A DNA stretch of 64,000 bases from Phycisphaerae bacterium (GTDB lineage: Bacteria; Planctomycetota; Phycisphaerae; Tepidisphaerales; Tepidisphaeraceae): NCBI GenBank assembly GCA_030448225.1, contig JAUJNJ010000007.1:13818-77817 (forward strand). Reading direction: 5' to 3'. Positions 36,198 through 44,535 of the stretch are shown one piece after another. Under the pieces are notes generated by a model that was given only the letters and a program-made list of their open reading frames with translations, made no database searches and was not told the DNA's origin. Position 1 is the first letter of the stretch. Each line of letters begins with the position of its first letter. The translations under genes were made by a program, and so were the position numbers.

Positions 36198-37085
36198 TCA
36201 CTTCGATTCCGCGACCGCTTTCGGCTCGTAGAACCGCACCCAGTCGACGGTCATCTCCGCCGGGAGCTTGCTCTCGTCCACCTCTTTGGCGCCCCCGAGG
36301 TGGGTGGCGATCGACGTGAGCCAGATGTGCTGCTCGTTGTTCTCGAACGTCGCGATCTTGTCGGTCGAGGCGAACTCCTTGCCGTCGAAGAAGAAGCGGA
36401 TCTTCGTCGGCGTATACTCGCACCCGAAGACGTGGAAGTCGGCCGACAGGTCCGGCGTCTTGGTGCCCCAGGCGCCGAACTGCTTGTGCTTCGGCTTCCA
36501 CTGGTGCAGGTTGGCGGCGAAGCCGGTCTGCTTGACCGAGTCGTGCTCGCAGACGTCGATCTCCTGCGCGGCCGTCGTGGGCAGCGTGTCGCCGTTGCCG
36601 TTGTGGTTCATCATCCAGAACGAGTTGTGCCAGCCCGCCCCCGCCGGGCACTTGAACCGCGCCTCGTAGAAGCCGTGCTTGAACGCCCGCTTCGTGATCA
36701 CGCCCGCGCCGCCGTACTTCATCTCCTTGACGACGCCCGACCGCTTGGGGTCCGGGTCGGCCGTCTTGCGCGCCTCCGGCTTGTCGAGCTTCGTGAGCCG
36801 CAGGCGGAGCATGCCGCCGTTCACCGCGACGTTCTGCGGCAGTTGGACGCTCCAGTGCTTGCTGTCGGTGCGGTGGAACCAGTAGTCGTTGTTGAGCGCG
36901 TCGCCCTCGAACTCGTCGGCCCACGCCAGCGCGTACTGCCCTATCTTGCCGTCGTCGACGAACGGCACGGGTTCCGGCTTGGCCCCGCTCGGCCGGGCGG
37001 CCCCGGGATTGGCCGCGAACGCGGCGGAACACGCGAGCGCGACGGTCGCCACGCAGAAGATCAGCGGACGTTTGACTCGATGCAT
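36198..37085 (-). CDS. Secreted glycoside hydrolase family 16 enzyme
   Basis: Intact 295-residue protein. The signal peptide MHRVKRPLIFCVATVALACS ends AAFA; the start ATG 37085 follows GAGGAGACG. The catalytic motif QEIDVCEHD holds the E-x-D-x-x-E pattern of GH16 (nucleophile and acid/base glutamates), with GAGWHNSFWMMNHNGNGDTL before it and the usual beta-sandwich strands (YGGAGVITKRAFKHGFYEAR; IRFFFDGKEFASTDKIATFE). The C-terminal strand MTVDWVRFYEPKAV is typical. GH16 enzymes cut beta-1,3/1,4-glucans, carrageenan, agar or porphyran. The beta-bulge form of the motif and the divergent context with an MFS transporter and oxidoreductase 1-5 kb away point to algal-type galactans or glucans, unresolved. 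Confidence 0.8.
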   Translation of the reverse strand: MHRVKRPLIFCVATVALACSAAFAANPGAARPSGAKPEPVPFVDDGKIGQYALAWADEFEGDALNNDYWFHRTDSKHWSVQLPQNVAVNGGMLRLRLTKLDKPEARKTADPDPKRSGVVKEMKYGGAGVITKRAFKHGFYEARFKCPAGAGWHNSFWMMNHNGNGDTLPTTAAQEIDVCEHDSVKQTGFAANLHQWKPKHKQFGAWGTKTPDLSADFHVFGCEYTPTKIRFFFDGKEFASTDKIATFENNEQHIWLTSIATHLGGAKEVDESKLPAEMTVDWVRFYEPKAVAESK

Positions 37086-37226
37086 CGGATCGTCTCCTCG
37101 TTTCCTGAACAGGTTCCGTGACGGCGTACCGGGATACTGCCATTGCAGGTCGATCGGTCGCGTGCGGGTGAGGGGCATTGCGATTGACTCGAGCGCCGCC
37201 CCGTGATCCTACCTCGCCCCACGTGC

Positions 37227-38399
37227 CTACACCGCGCGCATCCGGTTGCGGTACTTCAGCGGCGTGAGGCCCGTGGCGGACTTAATGACGTGCGCGAGGT
37301 ACATCGGCGAGCCGAACCCGGACGCCTCGGCGACCTTCGGGATCGGCATCGACGTCTCCGACAGCAGCCGCGTCGCGTGCTGGAGGCGGACGCGGCGGAT
37401 CTCACTGGCCGGGCTGCGGCCGAGCACGTCGCTGAACTTCCGCTCGAGCGACCGCCGGGCGACCGGCACCTGCTGGAGGATGTCGTCGACCTGGATCGCC
37501 TCGGTCGCGTGCTCGCGGATGAAGCGGATGGCGGCGGCGAGGTCGGCGTCCTCGACGGCCAGGATGTCGCTCGACTGGCGCGTCACGACGTGCGTCGGCT
37601 TCACGAGCACGGGCTGCCGCGGCGCCCGCCCGCCCGCCATCAGCCGGTCGAGGATGCCGGCGGCCTCGGCGCCGAGCTGGTCGAGCGGGACGCTGATCCC
37701 CGACAGCGGCGGGACGGTCGTCTCGTAGAGCAGGTCGTCGTCGTCGCCGCTGAGGACCGCCACCTCCTCCGGCACCGGCAGCCGCGCCCACGCGCACGCG
37801 TCGAGCACGGCCAGGCCCTGCTGCGCCCAGGTGAGGATCGCGACGGGCTTGGGCAGTTGCGACAGCCACCGCGCCAGGTCCGCCTGCTGGCGCTTCCACC
37901 CGCGCGACGAGCTGTTGCGCGCGCCGAGCTCGAACGACGGGCACGCGTACCCGTGCGCCCCGACGCCGTCGTTCATCGCGCGGTACTGCCGGCGGACGTG
38001 CGCGAACTTCAGCCAGCCGCAGTAGGCGAAGTGGCGGAAGCCCCGGTCGAGCAGGTGCTCGGCGGCCATCCGGCCGGTGGCGGCGTGGTCGACGGCGACG
38101 CGGGGGAGCTCGACGCCCGGCAGGTCGATCGCCGACACGTTCACGATCGGCACGCCGTGCCGCGCGAGCTGCCGCGCCATCGCCAGGTTCGACACGCGCG
38201 CGATCAGCCCCTCGCCGTCCCAGTTGGGCGGCGGGCGCAGGCGCTCGCCCTGCCCGTGGGGCTCGACCCACAGGTGCCAGCCGTGCTGCCGCGAGTATTT
38301 CGCGATGCCCCGCACGAGGCCGCGGCCCCACCCGGTCGACGTGTCGACGAGGACCACGACCCGCGGCGGCGGCTTCGTTCCGGCGATTCGAGATGCCAT
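37227..38399 (-). CDS. XylR-like transcription regulator (LacI-type sensor plus AraC DNA-binding domain)
   Basis: Intact 390-residue regulator. Residues 12-260 form a periplasmic-binding-type sugar sensor (RVVVLVDTSTGWGRGLVRGI; VAVDHAATGRMAAEHLLDRG; VAVLSGDDDDLLYETTVPPL). The C-terminal 110 residues carry two AraC helix-turn-helix units (IQVDDILQQVPVARRSLERK; IPKVAEASGFGSPMYLAHVI). This is the domain order of E. coli XylR, which binds a sugar and activates catabolic genes. The protein has no N-terminal LacI-type DNA-binding helix, which supports the XylR class. It is divergent from the FAD-oxidoreductase and MFS genes and upstream of the GH16 gene on its own strand, so all of these are candidate targets. 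Confidence 0.8.
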   Translation of the reverse strand: MASRIAGTKPPPRVVVLVDTSTGWGRGLVRGIAKYSRQHGWHLWVEPHGQGERLRPPPNWDGEGLIARVSNLAMARQLARHGVPIVNVSAIDLPGVELPRVAVDHAATGRMAAEHLLDRGFRHFAYCGWLKFAHVRRQYRAMNDGVGAHGYACPSFELGARNSSSRGWKRQQADLARWLSQLPKPVAILTWAQQGLAVLDACAWARLPVPEEVAVLSGDDDDLLYETTVPPLSGISVPLDQLGAEAAGILDRLMAGGRAPRQPVLVKPTHVVTRQSSDILAVEDADLAAAIRFIREHATEAIQVDDILQQVPVARRSLERKFSDVLGRSPASEIRRVRLQHATRLLSETSMPIPKVAEASGFGSPMYLAHVIKSATGLTPLKYRNRMRAV

Positions 38400-38722
38400 C
38401 GGGCTCCGACTCCGTGCCCGCTAGGTTACCCGCTCGCGCGCCTCCGCACGCGCCCGCCGCAAAAGCTGAATATTTTTGCGCGGACGCACCAGCCGTGCCC
38501 GGTGCGCCGGCCCGTATAAATTCGGGGGAAGCACGGGGCCGCTGACGACGTTCGCTCCCCCTCCACGACCGACGCCACTGCCCCGCGGGGTTGCAGGGAC
38601 TGCGGCGGCGACGACAATGGCCGCCGCCGGGGGTGGCGGTCGCGCCACGCGACCGTCGCCCGACGATCCGTCGCCGCCCGGCGCCGCCGGCCGAGGCGTT
38701 TCGGGGAACCGTCCGTACACCG
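38400..38722. other. Divergent control region between regulator and FAD oxidoreductase
   Basis: About 320 bases carrying promoters for both directions. Contains the inverted repeat at 38458..38480 and an AT-rich GTATAAATTC at 38514-38523 that may be a -10 region for the oxidoreductase. The left ORFs (38591 on) are upstream-extended frames of the oxidoreductase. Confidence 0.5.
38458..38480 (+). promoter_or_regulatory. Candidate operator: inverted repeat CGCAAAA-n9-TTTTGCG
   Basis: CGCAAAAGCTGAATATTTTT GCG: arms of seven bases around an AT-rich centre, in an otherwise GC-rich region, between the regulator and its divergent neighbour. About 59 bases from the regulator start and 243 bases before the oxidoreductase start. 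A plausible XylR-like binding site; not proven. Confidence 0.4.
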
Positions 38723-41008
38723 ATGATCAAAGAACCACCACGGGACCGCCGCACGAGCCGGACCGAGCGCGTCGACGCCGACCTCGTCGTCGTCGGCGGC
38801 GGGCTGGCGGGGGTCTGCTGCGCGATCACGGCGGCCCGCGCGGGCGCGCGGGTCGTGCTGGCGGGGGACCGGCCGGTGCTCGGGGGCAACGCGTCGAGCG
38901 AGGTGCGCCTCTGGGTGCTGGGCGCGACCTCGCACATGGGGAACAACAACCGCTGGGCCCGCGAGGGGGGCGTGATCGACGAGATCCTCGTCGAGAACAT
39001 GTACCGCAACCCCGAGGGCAACGCGCTGATCTTCGACACCGTCCTGCTCGAGAAGGTGACGAGCGAGCCGAACATCCGCCTGCTGCTGAACACCGTCGCG
39101 CACGACCTGGAGAAGTCGGACCCGGACACGATCGCCAGCGTCCGCGCGTTCTGCCCGCAGAACGGCACCGCCTACGAGTTGACCGCGCCGCTGTTCTGCG
39201 ACGCGTCGGGCGACGGCATCGTCGGCTTCCTGGCCGGGGCCGCGTTCCGCATGGGCGCCGAGGCGGCCGGCGAGTTCGACGAGCGGTTCGCGCCGTCGAA
39301 GGAGTACGGCGAATTGCTCGGCCACTCGATCTACTTCTACTCGAAAGACACGGGCAAGCCGGTGCGGTTCGTCCCGCCGAGCTACGCGCTGACGGACATC
39401 ACGAAGATCCCGCGCTTCCGGCAGTTCAACGCGAAGGACTTCGGCTGCAAGCTCTGGTGGCTCGAGTACGGCGGGCGGCTCGACACGGTCCACGAGACCG
39501 AGACGATCAAGTGGGAATTGTGGAAGGTCGTCTACGGCGCGTGGAACCACATCAAGAACTCCGGCGAGTTCCCCGAGGCGGAGAACCTCACGCTCGAGTG
39601 GGTCGGGCAGATCCCCGGCAAGCGCGAGAGCCGGCGGTTCGAGGGGGACTACGTCCTGAACCAGCGCGACATCGTCGAGCAGCGCCGCCACGACGACGCC
39701 GTGGCGTTCGGCGGGTGGTCGATCGATTTGCACCCGGCCGACGGCGTGTTCAGCGAGAAGCCGGGCTGCAACCAGTGGCACGCCAAGGGCGTCTACCAGA
39801 TCCCCTACCGCTGCCTGTACAGCCGCAACGTGCGGAACCTGTTCCTCGCCGGGCGGATCATCAGCGCGTCGCACGTCGCGTTCGGGTCGAGCCGCGTGAT
39901 GGCGACCGTCGCCCACGCCGGCCAGGCGGTGGGCATGGCGGCGGCACTCTGCGCCCGCACGGGGGCGCCGCCGGCGTCGCTGTCGGGCGGGGCGCCGCTG
40001 CGGGCGTTGCAGTTGGAACTGCAGCGGTCGGGCCAGCACATCCCGCACGTCGTCCTGCCGGACGCCGACGATCTGGTTGCCAGTGCTAGGATCACCACGT
40101 CGAGCCGGCTGAAGCTCGGCGAGATCCCGCCGGACGGGCCGCCGCTGCCCCTCGCGCAGGCGTGGGCGATGCTCCTGCCGCTGCCGGCCGGGCCGGTGCC
40201 GCGGTTCACGTTCCGCGCCGGGGCGAAGCGGCCGACCGAGCTGCGGTTCGAGCTGCGCACGAGCAGCCGCGTCGGCAACCACACGCCGGACGTGACGCTG
40301 GCGTCGCGGACGGTGGCGGTGCCCGCGGGCGAGGACCGGCCGGTGGCGGTGCAGTTCGACGCCGCCCTCGACCGCCCGCAGTACGCGTTCGTCTGCCTGA
40401 TGGCGAACGAGGCGGCGAGCGTGCGGTGCAGCGAGCAGCGGATCAGCGGCGTGCTGTCGGTGACGAACAAGTTCAACCCCGCCGTCGCCAAGGACAGCCG
40501 CCAGACGCCGCCGGAGGACATCGGCGTCGAGGCGTTCGAGTTCTGGCCCGCCGAGCGCCGGCCGGGCGGCCGGAACTTCGCGATGCGGATCGACCCGCCG
40601 CTCGACGGCTTCGGCCCCGACAACGTCCGCAACGGCGTCGCCCGCCCCACCGTCGCCGCCAACGCCTGGGTGGCCGACCCGGCCGACGCGTCGCCGACCA
40701 TGTCGTTGAACTGGGATGCGAGCGCCACGGTCGGGCGCATCGAGCTGTCGTTCGACGCCGATTACGACCACCCGGCCGAGTCGGTGCTGATGGGCCACCC
40801 CGAGCGGGTGATGCCGTTCTGCGTGCGCGACTACCAGGTGCGCTGCTGCAACGGGACGGTCCTCGCCGACGTGCGCGGCAACCACCAGACGCGCAACACG
40901 ATCCGCCTCGCCCGGCCGGTGACGACGAACCGGCTGACGATCCACGTGTCGCACCCCGGGCCGAACGTGCCGGCCGCCCTGTTCGAGATCCGCTGCTATG
41001 CGGAGTAG
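38723..41008 (+). CDS. FAD-dependent oxidoreductase with C-terminal discoidin-like extension
   Basis: Intact 761-residue protein starting MIKEPPRDRRTSRTERVD at ATG 38723. The dinucleotide-binding motif LVVVGGGLAGVCCAITAARA is at about residues 22-41, followed by GDRPVLGGNASSEVRLWVLG and the FAD_oxidored pattern LFCDASGDGIVGFLAGAAFR. FLAGRIISASHVAFGSSRVM ends the FAD domain near residue 410. The last 300 residues hold two beta-sandwich pieces (VGNHTPDVTLASRTVAVPAG; WVADPADASPTMSLNWDASA), similar to discoidin/carbohydrate-binding folds. This family is common in planctomycetes and often adjoins sugar-catabolic genes. The substrate is unknown; a sugar alcohol or sugar acid is likely from the XylR/MFS context. 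Followed 99 bases later by the MFS gene. Confidence 0.75.
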   Translation: MIKEPPRDRRTSRTERVDADLVVVGGGLAGVCCAITAARAGARVVLAGDRPVLGGNASSEVRLWVLGATSHMGNNNRWAREGGVIDEILVENMYRNPEGNALIFDTVLLEKVTSEPNIRLLLNTVAHDLEKSDPDTIASVRAFCPQNGTAYELTAPLFCDASGDGIVGFLAGAAFRMGAEAAGEFDERFAPSKEYGELLGHSIYFYSKDTGKPVRFVPPSYALTDITKIPRFRQFNAKDFGCKLWWLEYGGRLDTVHETETIKWELWKVVYGAWNHIKNSGEFPEAENLTLEWVGQIPGKRESRRFEGDYVLNQRDIVEQRRHDDAVAFGGWSIDLHPADGVFSEKPGCNQWHAKGVYQIPYRCLYSRNVRNLFLAGRIISASHVAFGSSRVMATVAHAGQAVGMAAALCARTGAPPASLSGGAPLRALQLELQRSGQHIPHVVLPDADDLVASARITTSSRLKLGEIPPDGPPLPLAQAWAMLLPLPAGPVPRFTFRAGAKRPTELRFELRTSSRVGNHTPDVTLASRTVAVPAGEDRPVAVQFDAALDRPQYAFVCLMANEAASVRCSEQRISGVLSVTNKFNPAVAKDSRQTPPEDIGVEAFEFWPAERRPGGRNFAMRIDPPLDGFGPDNVRNGVARPTVAANAWVADPADASPTMSLNWDASATVGRIELSFDADYDHPAESVLMGHPERVMPFCVRDYQVRCCNGTVLADVRGNHQTRNTIRLARPVTTNRLTIHVSHPGPNVPAALFEIRCYAE

Positions 41009-41107
41009 CCCGGCGGCGCGGGCGGGCGGCGACAACGTAGAACTCGGCGGCCGCGGCGGCGGGGACGACCGCGCCGCGCGGCCGTTCACCTCTCGGAGAA
41101 CCCTCCA

Positions 41108-42742
41108 TTGGCCAGCCCGATCCCCCTCGCGCAAGACGGCGACGTCGCACTCGATCCCGACGGCGGCGGCGCATCGCGCAAGCCGTCTAGGATGCGCTGG
41201 GCGATCGCCGCCATGCTGTTCCTGGCCGCGATCCTCAACTACATCGACCGCCAGACGCTCTCGATCCTGGCGCCGATGATCCAGCGGGACCTGTCGCTGA
41301 ACGAGGAGGACTACGCGAGCATCACGAACTACTTCCTGATCGCGTACACCGCGTCGCTGCTCCTGTCCGGCCGGCTCATCGACAAGCTGGGGACCCGCCT
41401 GAGCATGGCGCTGTTCGTCGGGTGGTGGTCGATCGCCAACGTGCTGACCGGCTTCGCGCGGTCGTTCGCCTCGCTCGGCGCGACCCGGTTCCTGCTAGGC
41501 CTGGGCGAGGCGGGCAACTGGCCCGGCTCGGCGAAGACGGTCGCGGAATGGTTCCCGGCGAAGGAGCGCGGCCTCGCGATCGGCATCTACACGATGGGCG
41601 CGACGCTCGGCGCAACGATCGCGCCGATCCTCATCACCGCGATCGTCTTCGGCAGCGGCGGGACGGGGGCCGATCCGGCGCGGCACTGGCAGTGGGCGTT
41701 CGTCGCGACCGGGCTGCTCGGCCTCCTGTGGGTGGTGCCGTGGCTGATCATCAGCCGCCCGCGCGCCGGCAACGCGCAGGCCGTCGAACGCGCCGACGCC
41801 GCCGCCGCCGGCGCCGCGTCCGCCACGGTCCCCGAAGCGACGGATGCCGGCGGCTCGGTGTGGCTGGCGGTGCTGCGGCGGTCGGACGTGTGGGTGCTGA
41901 TGATCGGCCGGATGCTGACCGACCCGGTCTGGTACTTCTACCAGTTCTGGTTCGCCAAGTACCTGTTCAGCGCCCGCGGCGTGCCCCAGGAGCAGCTCGG
42001 CATCACGTGGGTGATCTTCCTCGCCGCCGACGTCGGCAGCATCGCCGGCGGCCTCGCGTCGGGGCTGCTCATCCGGCGCGGCCGGGGCGTGGTCGGCGCA
42101 CGGCTGGCGGTCATGCTGGCCTGCGCGTGCATCGCGCCGCTGTCGCTGTTCGTACACGCCGCGCCGACGGTGGGCCTGTCGCTGCTGATCGCGATGGCGA
42201 TCGTGCTGGCGCACCTGTCCTGGCTCGTGAACATCACCGCGCTCGTCGTCGACGTGATCCCCAAGCGCCTCGTCGGCACCGCGTTCGGCGTGATCGCCGC
42301 CGGCAGCGCCGTCGGCGGCATCATGATGAACAAGGCGATCGGCCACTACCTCGAGAGGGCCCAGGTCACGGCTTCGGTCGCGCCGGCGACACCGGGGACG
42401 ACGACGACGCCTGCGGCCGGGCAGCCGTCGACGCGGCCGTCGACCGCGGTCGCCGCGGGCTCCGCCACCGCGCCGGTCGTCGCGGACGTCCCACAGGTGG
42501 AGGGGTCGGCCGCCCCGCCGGCCACGGCCCCCGCCGGCGTCGCACCCGCGGCGACGACCAACCCGGCCGCCTCGCCCGCCGCCGTCGCCGCGACCCCCGG
42601 GCAAGTCGCACGGGCGCGCTCGACGTACGGCGCGTGGTTCCTCGTGGCGGCCGTGCTGCACCCGGTCGCGTGGCTCCTGCTCTACGCGTGGCACCGCATG
42701 CGCGGCGACAGGAATGCCGCCGCCCCTGCGGCCGCGGCCTGA
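41108..42742 (+). CDS. MFS transporter, anion:cation symporter (hexuronate-type)
   Basis: Intact 544-residue transporter with TTG start at 41108 preceded by CGGAGAACC. Membrane helices are clear throughout. NYIDRQTLSILAPMIQ near 44-59 with the R48 position, LGLGEAGNWPGSAKTVAEWF (130-149) and ERGLAIGIYTMGATLGATIA (153-172) are the signature of the ExuT/ACS family for hexuronates and related sugar acids. A long Ala/Pro/Thr-rich segment (about 420-500) is inserted before the last membrane helix. It is the only energised uptake system seen near the GH16 gene, so import of the breakdown product is probable. Co-transcribed with the FAD oxidoreductase upstream. Confidence 0.8.
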   Translation: MASPIPLAQDGDVALDPDGGGASRKPSRMRWAIAAMLFLAAILNYIDRQTLSILAPMIQRDLSLNEEDYASITNYFLIAYTASLLLSGRLIDKLGTRLSMALFVGWWSIANVLTGFARSFASLGATRFLLGLGEAGNWPGSAKTVAEWFPAKERGLAIGIYTMGATLGATIAPILITAIVFGSGGTGADPARHWQWAFVATGLLGLLWVVPWLIISRPRAGNAQAVERADAAAAGAASATVPEATDAGGSVWLAVLRRSDVWVLMIGRMLTDPVWYFYQFWFAKYLFSARGVPQEQLGITWVIFLAADVGSIAGGLASGLLIRRGRGVVGARLAVMLACACIAPLSLFVHAAPTVGLSLLIAMAIVLAHLSWLVNITALVVDVIPKRLVGTAFGVIAAGSAVGGIMMNKAIGHYLERAQVTASVAPATPGTTTTPAAGQPSTRPSTAVAAGSATAPVVADVPQVEGSAAPPATAPAGVAPAATTNPAASPAAVAATPGQVARARSTYGAWFLVAAVLHPVAWLLLYAWHRMRGDRNAAAPAAAA

Positions 42743-42802
42743 TGCGCGTCGGACGTTTCGTTCGCAATCGGGCGACGCGGTGGGCACAATGGCGGCCGAT
42801 CC

Positions 42803-44264
42803 ATGGAGGAGCGGCGCGCCTCATCCCCACTCCCCGAGCCCGACCCGACGGCCGGCCCCGCTCCCGCGCCGGCGAATCGCGCCGCCCGCCCGTCCCCTGC
42901 CGCCGCCGCGGACGACGACGGCACGCTCGCCGACGCGCCGACGCTGGCCGCCGGGGCCGGCAGGGCCGACACGTTCGCGGTGCCGGCGGCGGGGTACGAG
43001 CTCGGGCCGGTCAAGCTGATGAACGAGGTGGGCCGCGGCTCGATGGGGGTGGTGTTCATCGGGTATCACCGCCTGCTCGGGCGGAGCGTGGCGGTGAAGT
43101 TCCTGCGCTTCTCCGCCGCCGAGGCGGCGGTCGCCGCCGCACCGCCGCCCCAGGATGACAGCCCGTTCAGCCGCCGGCTGGCGAGCGACGAGCGCGAGCG
43201 CGGCCGGGCGGGGTGTGGGAGCCGCTTCTTCGGCGAGGCCCCGCCGCGGCGGCCGTGCGGCACCCGAACCTCGCCGAGGTCTACCACGCCGACGTCGCGC
43301 CGGCAGCGCACGCCCTACATCGTGTTCGAACTCGTCGACGGGCCGACGCTCGGCCACCTGCTCGCCCACGCGGGGCGGCTGGAGGTGGCGCGGGCGCTGG
43401 CGGTGCTCTGCGACGTCGCCGGCGCTGGCCGCGCTGCACGACCACGGGATCGTGCACCGCGACGTCAAGCCGTCCAACGTGCTGGTCGACCGCGCGGGCC
43501 GGGTCGTGGTGACCGACTTCGGCCTGGCCGTGCGACAGGGCCCCGGCGCGCCGAGGCCGGTTCGACGGCAGGCACGCCGGCGTACATGGGGCGCCCGAGA
43601 CGTTCGGCGGCCGGGCGTCGGCGCGGAGCGACGTCTACGCGCTGGCCGTCCTCGCCTGCCAGATGCTCACCGGGCGACTGCCGTTCGAGGGGTCCTACGC
43701 CGACGTGCGGGACAGCACGAGTCGCGCCCGCTGCCGATCGACGACCTCCGCGCCGGCGCGGACGAGGCGCTGATCGAGGTGCTGGAGCGAGCCGGCCACA
43801 AGCAGGCCGTCTTCCGACACAAGAGCGGGCGCGAACTCGTCCGCGCGCAAGGCGCGCGCAGGTGCCGGCGATGGCGGCACGTGTGGCGGCGGCCCGGCCC
43901 GCCCTCGTACGCCTCGTCACCGCCGTAGCAGACGGCGGCGTCGGCAGCGAAGATGGCGGCCCCGGCAGCGCCGCTCGGCGCAGCGCGTCCGAACCCGCCC
44001 CGCCAACGCCCTCGCCGTCGACGACCCCCGCCGCCGGCGCCGCCGCCAGCCGCGGGTTGTCGCCGCAGTACACCGAGACGCTCGCCCGCACCGCCGCGCT
44101 GAAACGCGTCCGGTCCGCGTCGTCATCGACCGACGCTACCTCCCCGCAGCCGGGTCACGTCCCGGCGTCACCCGACGATGTGGACGGAGCGGGCGACCCG
44201 CAACGCCCTCGTGCTCGCCCTGGTGCTGCTGGTGGCCATCATCCTGATGCTGTGGTTCAGTTGA
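42803..44264 (+). CDS. Hanks-type Ser/Thr protein kinase with C-terminal membrane anchor (frame-broken)
   Basis: Starts [19 protein letters not shown] Pro/Ala-rich N-terminus precedes the kinase domain: [27 protein letters not shown] (ATP lysine), [59 protein letters not shown] (catalytic Asp), [12 protein letters not shown] (DFG) and GTPAYM. The pieces lie in three frames with about eight breaks between 43150 and 44150. The C-terminus reads [20 protein letters not shown], a single transmembrane helix, ending at 44264. The protein is thus a membrane-anchored PknB-type kinase with a short extracytoplasmic tail. Targets unknown. Start ATG 42803; an ATG at 42789 is possible. Confidence 0.75.
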
Positions 44265-44343
44265 GGCGGGAGGGCGAACCGAGCCCGTCGCGTTTCACTC
44301 GGGCGGGCGTCGCGAGGCGTGGGAGAAAACCGCCGGGCGCACG

Positions 44344-44370
44344 AAAAAACCGCCGTAAGCTCCGGCGGTT
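44344..44370 (-). terminator. Rho-independent terminator after tRNA-Met
   Basis: On the minus strand AACCGCCG, loop GAGCTTA, CGGCGGTT, then TTTTTCGT: eight paired bases and a T-run, directly downstream of the tRNA gene. Confidence 0.7.
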
Positions 44371-44377
44371 CTTCGAA

Positions 44378-44450
44378 TAGCAGCGACAGGACTCGAACCT
44401 GTGACCCGGGGCTTATGAATCCCCTGCTCTGCCAACTGAGCTACGCTGCC
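44378..44450 (-). tRNA. tRNA-Met (CAT anticodon)
   Basis: Minus-strand cloverleaf: GGCAGCG acceptor arm, D-arm GCTC/GAGC with AGTTGGCA loop, anticodon loop TTCATAA reading CAT, T-arm ACAGG/CCTGT with TTCGAGT loop, CGCTGCT then discriminator A. The anticodon stem GGGGA/GCCCC has an A.G mismatch at the pair next to the loop, and the acceptor begins with G opposite T. Elongator Met is likeliest; a tRNA-Ile read by a modified CAT cannot be excluded from sequence alone. CCA is not encoded. Confidence 0.85.
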
Positions 44451-44535
44451 AACTCGGCGTGCAAGATATCAATCTTACGCCGGTTGGCAAGACAAGTTTG
44501 ATCCAGCCGGGCCGGCGCGGCGAGATCGGGCGGGG

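Noticed and set aside
38426..41134. 902-residue minus-strand ORF
   Set aside because: Shadow of the FAD oxidoreductase gene on the plus strand; no recognisable domain.
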